A stretch of DNA of 64,000 nucleotides. Source: Exiguobacterium sp. SL-9. Lineage in GTDB: Bacteria; Bacillota; Bacilli; Exiguobacteriales; Exiguobacteriaceae. Under the pieces are notes generated by a model. The model did not search any database, was not told the origin of the DNA, and saw only the letters and a list, made by a program, of their open reading frames with translations. Of the stretch, positions 59,382 to 64,000 are shown one piece after another. The position numbers and the translations under genes are program-made. The first letter of the stretch is position 1. The number at the start of each line of letters is the position of its first letter. The DNA is taken from assembly GCF_004336985.1 (NCBI RefSeq), contig NZ_SJUO01000006.1, positions 1 to 64,000 on the forward strand, given 5' to 3'.

Positions 59382-60107
59382 CTAGCGTGTGATGAGTGAG
59401 ACGAGACTGAAGCGTTTCAACGCAATCGCGCCGATGATGAAGTAACCGAGTACGGAAAGGAATGTCGCCCATACTCCAAACGAGAGTTCGACTTGAGTCG
59501 TCAGGTGCAGCAATCCGAGCGCGAATTCATGGAGCGTGTAGAACGGATTGAGGAAGCTGAACCATTGATCAGGTGAGTTGATTGCCAATAAAAAGAGCGG
59601 AAACATCAGAATGTTCGCGAACGTCCCGAGACTCGATACTTTCACTGGAAGTGCCGTGATGGCGACACTAGCAACCGCGAAAGGGATACTCCCAATCAAT
59701 ACGAGTAGAGACGTTGCAATCAACTTGAACGAGAAGAACCCGTGTACGAATGTGACGACTGTTGTGAATAAAAGCAGACTGATGGAGGCGAATAACAGCT
59801 GTGCTAAGATGACGGCGATGACATACGTCAGTTTGTTCCCGGAAATCATCACGTACGTTTTCATCAGTCCATATTCGCGCATGCGAGCGAGTTCTATACC
59901 GACACCGTTCACATATGTAGCAAGAATAATATACACCCAGAAATAAGAGAGCCCTGGGTAGTATTCCACTGTCGTCGCTTGGCGGATATCTGAAAACGAC
60001 TGCGTCAAGGCGATAATGAGTGGGATTCCGAGTGTCCAGATGAATGGAATCTTATCGGTGACAACGACTTTGGCGTACATAAAGAAATAACTTGTGATTT
60101 GATGCAT
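59382..60107 (-). CDS. ABC-2-like permease
   Basis: The 241-residue protein has six hydrophobic helices and the ABC-2-type layout (N-terminal cytoplasmic YAKVVVTDKIPFIW, LARMREYGLMKTYVM coupling segment near 75-89). It forms an exporter with the ATPase in the same operon; substrate unknown. GGGAGGAAG site. Confidence 0.78.
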   Translation of the reverse strand: MHQITSYFFMYAKVVVTDKIPFIWTLGIPLIIALTQSFSDIRQATTVEYYPGLSYFWVYIILATYVNGVGIELARMREYGLMKTYVMISGNKLTYVIAVILAQLLFASISLLLFTTVVTFVHGFFSFKLIATSLLVLIGSIPFAVASVAITALPVKVSSLGTFANILMFPLFLLAINSPDQWFSFLNPFYTLHEFALGLLHLTTQVELSFGVWATFLSVLGYFIIGAIALKRFSLVSLITR

Positions 60108-60197
60108 GGCTTCCTCCCGATATGTAGTCAGTATTCTAAAGCTTTATGTAGTATACGGAAGAAAATTGTAAAAAGTTTCAAGTTTGAGGCGAATGAA

Positions 60198-60237
60198 AAA
60201 AGAGCTCTCATTCAGTCGTATGAATGAGAGCTCTTCA
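60198..60237 (-). terminator. Terminator of the carotenoid gene
   Basis: AAGAGCTCTCATTC / GAATGAGAGCTCTT with an 8-nt loop; T run on the minus strand. Confidence 0.85.
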
Positions 60238-60242
60238 AGTAT

Positions 60243-61745
60243 TCAGTTCGTGGCAACCCCGTCACGTTTCGCAATCTTATCACTCACTTGCTGGCCGCTC
60301 AGTGTCACCATTGGCATGCCGCCGCCGGGATTGACCGTGCCGCCGACGAAGTAGAGATTGTCGTACAGATCGCTCTGCTTCTTGTGCTTGAAGCCGCCGT
60401 TCCGTTTTTTATCGGCGACGGTCCCATAAATCGCGCCCCGGTCAGAGCCGTACATGCGCTCGATGTCATGTGGCGTCCAAACGTCGCGCGTCACCGTATG
60501 TTCTCGCAGTCCGTCCAATCCCATCCGCTCGAGCTTGTCGAGGACGCGCTCTTCAAACGCGGCGTACTGTTCAGGTGTGAACGGGTTGTCTTGGATATAC
60601 GGGATATGCGGCAAAATCTTGATGTTCTCGTGCCCGGGCGGTGCTTGTGTCGGGTCGGTCTTATTGACGTTCACCAAGTAAATCGTCGGGTCGTCCGGCA
60701 ACTCGTGCTGCTCAAAGATTTTGTCCATCTGTTCATGCAAGTTCTCCGAGAAGAAGAAGTTGTGATGGCCGAGCGCCGGATACTCTTTGTTCACGCCGAG
60801 GTGGAGCACGAAACCGGAACTGGCCGGTTCGTACTTTTCAACGAGCTTGTCGACATATTGCTCGTCCGCTTCGACCATCTTTTGATAGAACGGGATGACT
60901 TCCATGTTGGAGACGAAATAATCGGCTGAGCGGAGTCGTCCATCCTCGAGTTCGATGGCCGTGAGTTGTCCGTTCAACGTATGCGCCCGGATGACGCCTT
61001 GACCGGTATGGAGCTTTACACCAATCTCTTCCGCGAGTTTCGTCAATCCTTCCGCCAGCTTATGCGTGCCACCTTCGACGTACCAGCAGCCTTGGGCGTG
61101 CTGCATATAGATCATCATGTTGAGAACGGCCGGTGCACTGTACGGGGATGAGCCGACGTATTTCACGTAATATGACAGCATCGTCCGTAAATGCGGGTTA
61201 TTGATCCGTTTCGCAATCCCATCATACATCGTTGACGTCAAATCAAATCCGAACAACGTCGAGAAGAGGCCCGTCTGTGCGACTGCTTCACGAGGCGATT
61301 CGAACCCTTCTTTTAAGTACGCCTTCTCCGTCGTGTGGTAGATACGTTCAGCATACTTCAACAGCTCGCGATACTCGTACATGTCTTTACGTGACAGTGT
61401 CGGGTTGGCGCGCTCCATCACGTCCAAGTCATGATAGAGATCGAGCACGGTGCCATCCGGGAAGAACGAGCGCCACTCAAGGTCGAGCCGTTTGATTGGC
61501 ACGTAGTCTTCCATCCGCTTGCCGCTGCCTTTGAACAACTTCTCAAAAATCTGTGGCATCGTTAAAATCGACGGACCGAGGTCAAAGCCGAAGCCGTCTT
61601 GTTCGAGCCGATTCACTTTCCCGCCGATATGGTCGTTCTTTTCGTATAAGGAGACGTCGTACCCTTTTTGTGCGAGTGAGATGGCCGCCGAAATCCCCCC
61701 AAGCCCTCCACCGATCACAATCACCGATTTGTTCACGTTTTGCAT
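60243..61745 (-). CDS. Carotenoid desaturase/oxidase (CrtI/CrtN/CrtP family)
   Basis: The 500-residue FAD enzyme has the N-terminal VIVIGGGLGGISAAISL, the LYEKNDHIGGKVNRLEQDGF motif, WYVEGGTHKLAEGL near 215-230 and the C-terminal FVGGTVNPGGGMPMVTLSG FAD contact of phytoene-desaturase-type proteins. It may be a C30 desaturase (CrtN) or the terminal-methyl oxidase (CrtP); sequence by eye does not separate them. It stands alone here; other carotenoid genes are not in the window. Explains likely orange or yellow pigmentation. Confidence 0.82.
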   Translation of the reverse strand: MQNVNKSVIVIGGGLGGISAAISLAQKGYDVSLYEKNDHIGGKVNRLEQDGFGFDLGPSILTMPQIFEKLFKGSGKRMEDYVPIKRLDLEWRSFFPDGTVLDLYHDLDVMERANPTLSRKDMYEYRELLKYAERIYHTTEKAYLKEGFESPREAVAQTGLFSTLFGFDLTSTMYDGIAKRINNPHLRTMLSYYVKYVGSSPYSAPAVLNMMIYMQHAQGCWYVEGGTHKLAEGLTKLAEEIGVKLHTGQGVIRAHTLNGQLTAIELEDGRLRSADYFVSNMEVIPFYQKMVEADEQYVDKLVEKYEPASSGFVLHLGVNKEYPALGHHNFFFSENLHEQMDKIFEQHELPDDPTIYLVNVNKTDPTQAPPGHENIKILPHIPYIQDNPFTPEQYAAFEERVLDKLERMGLDGLREHTVTRDVWTPHDIERMYGSDRGAIYGTVADKKRNGGFKHKKQSDLYDNLYFVGGTVNPGGGMPMVTLSGQQVSDKIAKRDGVATN

Positions 61746-61978
61746 ATGTGTCTCGCCCTTCTTCCATCATGTATTTTTTAATCTTAAGTATGAAAGCGTA
61801 ATGGTCTACTCTAACAGTTTGCCATCACGTCTCTTATTCCCTGCTTCGTGATGTATGAACACGCATATCGCGCGTGAATGTACAAAAACAACTCGACCTT
61901 CATTCGTCGAAGCCTGTTTATACTTTGTTTACATCTTCTGATTATCCTTTAGGTACAACCAAAAGGAGGAATACACAG

Positions 61979-62617
61979 ATGAAACAGAAATGGAAATGGG
62001 GCCTCGGGATCGGGGTATTGGCGATTGCATTAGGGGCAGGCGTCGCGTTGATGCCACAGTCGGTCGAATATAAGACAGAGGCCGTATCGGTCGAGACGAT
62101 TGAGAATGTATATACGTTCGCGGGACAAGTGACGAGCGTCGAAGAGAGAATGGGTACGCTGTTCGTCGATGAACGAGATGTCGGTAAAGTCGAGGAAGGA
62201 GATCCACTGACGATTTATGTGAGTGCGCTCGATCGCGAGGTAGATGGAACGATTGAATCGATTGCAGACGAGGCGGAGCGGATGACGACACCGGGTGCAT
62301 CGGCACGGTATGCGATGGACGTCGAACTACCAGAGATGGATGGTATGCGCAACGGGATGACGCTTGAAGGCTCCGTCGTCGCTGCCCGTGCCGAAGAAGC
62401 GGACACACTCTCACTCGACAGCATCACGTTCGAAGAGGAGGACGCATACGTGTACGTCGAAGGAGACGACGGTCCGATCAAACGACAAGTCGAGCTCGGC
62501 ATCACGGACGGTAGCCGTGTCGAAATCAAGGATGGATTGGACGCAGACCGTGTCTTATTGCTTGATGAAGCGACGAGCGGCGGATTGATGCCGCCACGAA
62601 TCGGAGGTGCCCAATGA
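61979..62617 (+). CDS. MacA-like membrane-fusion adaptor (short)
   Basis: The 212-residue protein has an N-terminal hydrophobic anchor (6-24), a strand-rich part with VYTFAGQVTSVEERMG and a C-terminal ELGITDGSRVEIKDGLDADRV barrel typical of HlyD/RND-type adaptors. It lacks the long helical hairpin, as usual in Gram-positives (YknX-like, but shorter). AAAAGGAGGA site. First gene of a MacAB-like operon; overlaps the ATPase gene by 4 nt. Confidence 0.75.
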   Translation: MKQKWKWGLGIGVLAIALGAGVALMPQSVEYKTEAVSVETIENVYTFAGQVTSVEERMGTLFVDERDVGKVEEGDPLTIYVSALDREVDGTIESIADEAERMTTPGASARYAMDVELPEMDGMRNGMTLEGSVVAARAEEADTLSLDSITFEEEDAYVYVEGDDGPIKRQVELGITDGSRVEIKDGLDADRVLLLDEATSGGLMPPRIGGAQ

Positions 62618-63297
62618 CTTTCATTGAAGTAGAGGCGCTCACGAAAACGTATGGATTGGGCGACAATGCGCAGACCGTCTTACGTGGAATCGACCTCGAG
62701 ATTCAAGAAGGAGAGTTTGTCGCCATCCTTGGGCCGTCTGGGTCCGGCAAGTCGACGCTCATGAACATTCTCGGTTGTTTGGATGGCTATACGAGCGGGC
62801 GATACCGATTCGGTGACAAGGACGTGACGGGACTATCCGAGACCGAGCTATCGTTGTTTCGCAACAAACAAATCGGCTTCATCTTTCAACAGTTCAATTT
62901 GCTGCCCCGTCTATCCGCCTACTCGAACGTCGAACTGCCCTTGATTTATCAGCGCAGCTCGAAGGCAGACCGCCAAGTGCGCACGAAGCAGATGCTCACG
63001 CGCGTCGGACTCGGCGATAAGATCGACGCTTTCCCGAACCAACTGTCCGGCGGGCAACAACAGCGGGTTGCCATCGCGCGTGCGTTAGTGACGAATCCGT
63101 CATTACTGTTGGCCGATGAGCCGACCGGTGCGCTCGATCAAGCGAACGGGCGTCAAATCATGGAGCTGTTCCATGACCTGCACGCCGAAGGGAAGACAAT
63201 TATCATGATCACGCACGACATCGATATCGCGAGAGAAGCGACACGCATCGTCCATGTACGGGACGGGAAGATTGAAAAGGAGGAACGGGTACGATGA
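62614..63297 (+). CDS. MacB-type ABC ATPase
   Basis: The 227-residue LolD/MacB-type ATPase (YknY-like) has [53 protein letters not shown] and [11 protein letters not shown]. It drives efflux of peptides or antibiotics, or mechanotransmission, with the permease encoded next. Overlaps both neighbours by 4 nt. Confidence 0.93.
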   Translation: MTFIEVEALTKTYGLGDNAQTVLRGIDLEIQEGEFVAILGPSGSGKSTLMNILGCLDGYTSGRYRFGDKDVTGLSETELSLFRNKQIGFIFQQFNLLPRLSAYSNVELPLIYQRSSKADRQVRTKQMLTRVGLGDKIDAFPNQLSGGQQQRVAIARALVTNPSLLLADEPTGALDQANGRQIMELFHDLHAEGKTIIMITHDIDIAREATRIVHVRDGKIEKEERVR

Positions 63298-64000
63298 TTC
63301 GAGAAAATATACGCATGGCCTGGTTGACGGTCATCAGTCATAAGATGCGTTCCTTCTTGACGATTCTCGGAATCGTTATTGGGACGGCGTCCATCATCGC
63401 TTTGATGACGATCATCTCAGGGGTGACCGATTCCATCAATGAAGAAGTGGCGACGTTCGGGGCGGACCGGATGACCGTTCAAATCGAAGACGCGAGCAAG
63501 AGCGGTGTCAGTGTCGCTGAACTCGAGCGGCTCGAAGCCATCGACGGGGTCCGCTCTGTATCGCCGACGACGACACAACAGACAGACGTCTATGTGACAG
63601 CACAGACATCGACGCAGTCGGTAGTCGGCAAGAGTGATACCTATTTCGATGATTCGACCGTCGCGACCGGTCGTGGTCTCACACCGGTCGACCTCGAGCA
63701 ACAGACGCACGTCGCCTTGCTTGGGGACACGCTGGCCAAAGAAGCATTCCCGACGACTTCACCGCTCGGAGAGACGATTGTCGTAGGTGGCATTCGTTAT
63801 ACCGTCGTCGGAACACTCGCCCCGTCATCTGAATTTTCGATGTCGACCGATGAGGCGATCGTCATCCCGGTGACGACCGCACTCCAACAGTTCCATCAAA
63901 ACACAATCGCCTCATTCGATATTTACACCGAAGCCGGACAATCGGAGACGGTGAACGAAGCAGTGACGCAACAATTGACGACCGCCTTCAATGGTCGTGA
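63294..64000 (+). CDS. MacB-type permease (partial, runs off the window)
   Basis: The frame is open from ATG 63294 to the window end (235 codons). It begins with RENIRMAWLTVISHKMRSFL, then the first helix TILGIVIGTASIIALMTI and a large extracytoplasmic domain, as in MacB/FtsX-type permeases (YknZ-like). The three remaining helices should lie beyond the edge. Confidence 0.9.
   Translation, partial: MIRENIRMAWLTVISHKMRSFLTILGIVIGTASIIALMTIISGVTDSINEEVATFGADRMTVQIEDASKSGVSVAELERLEAIDGVRSVSPTTTQQTDVYVTAQTSTQSVVGKSDTYFDDSTVATGRGLTPVDLEQQTHVALLGDTLAKEAFPTTSPLGETIVVGGIRYTVVGTLAPSSEFSMSTDEAIVIPVTTALQQFHQNTIASFDIYTEAGQSETVNEAVTQQLTTAFNGR

Overview
The window looks like a chromosomal segment of a low-to-mid-GC Gram-positive bacterium of the class Bacilli. 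The evidence is B. subtilis-like gene order (tsaE-tsaB-rimI-tsaD, an ABC-F gene, rex, tatA-tatC, ydiK-ydiL-type genes, groES-groEL), a perfect CIRCE operator, strong AGGAGG-type ribosome binding sites, several TTG/GTG starts and Bacillus-type initiator tRNAs. Protein character and the carotenoid gene make Exiguobacterium my best guess; this is recognition from memory, not a database match.

Layout. 1-545: 3' end of a 23S rRNA gene and two tandem 5S genes, the second apparently with its own promoter. 611-4190: a GNAT/pentapeptide-like fusion, a coiled-coil protein, a uridine-kinase-like P-loop protein, a small membrane protein and a Spo0M-like protein. 4330-7188: two initiator tRNAs and the t6A modification genes tsaE, tsaB, tsaD with rimI. 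7817-12011: a redox/aldehyde-stress block (zinc-independent oxidoreductase, LysR regulator, iron alcohol dehydrogenase, antibiotic-biosynthesis-type monooxygenase, DJ-1/PfpI protein), flanked by two copies of one 18-19 bp element. 12155-16276: ABC-F ATPase, rex with a Rex-box-like operator in its promoter, and the TatA-TatC exporter. 16419-21215: a large secreted beta-rich protein, NADH oxidase (also with Rex-like operators) and small membrane proteins. 21300-25194: a Fur-box-controlled iron-siderophore ABC importer, divergently arranged. 25285-30890: assorted small membrane proteins, a choloylglycine hydrolase family enzyme, and ydiK/ydiL-like genes. 31028-33071: CIRCE-controlled groES-groEL.

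33153-35981 is a strikingly AT-rich three-gene cassette unlike its surroundings: a PD-(D/E)XK-like protein with an inserted winged-helix segment, a soluble Ser/Thr kinase and a 400-residue protein I do not recognise, preceded by a 21-bp perfect inverted repeat. It is the best candidate here for an undescribed, probably defence-related system. It is followed by an ABC-2 exporter whose neighbour is a degenerate ABC-ATPase/LytTR fusion (36032-38704), then a GIY-YIG/Schlafen-type helicase, MazG and two small genes in one operon (38818-41400).

41453-58647 is accessory: a frameshifted MFS gene behind a tiny leader ORF and hairpin, a decayed small gene, and an array of eleven divergent paralogues of one roughly 155-residue four-helix membrane protein. 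The paralogues share a charged N-terminal helix, a central (L/F)LTFN...YRR-type motif and a C-terminal IDPEHVT-type motif. Interspersed are SUKH, DUF4279, DUF3841 and nucleotidyltransferase proteins, an MFS/MarR pair, YdcZ-type DMT transporters with a Crp/Fnr regulator, and very short membrane proteins. 58644-64000 ends with an ABC-2 transporter, a CrtI/CrtN-type carotenoid dehydrogenase and a MacA/MacB-like efflux operon cut by the window edge. I saw no CRISPR array, insertion sequence, prophage or replication origin.
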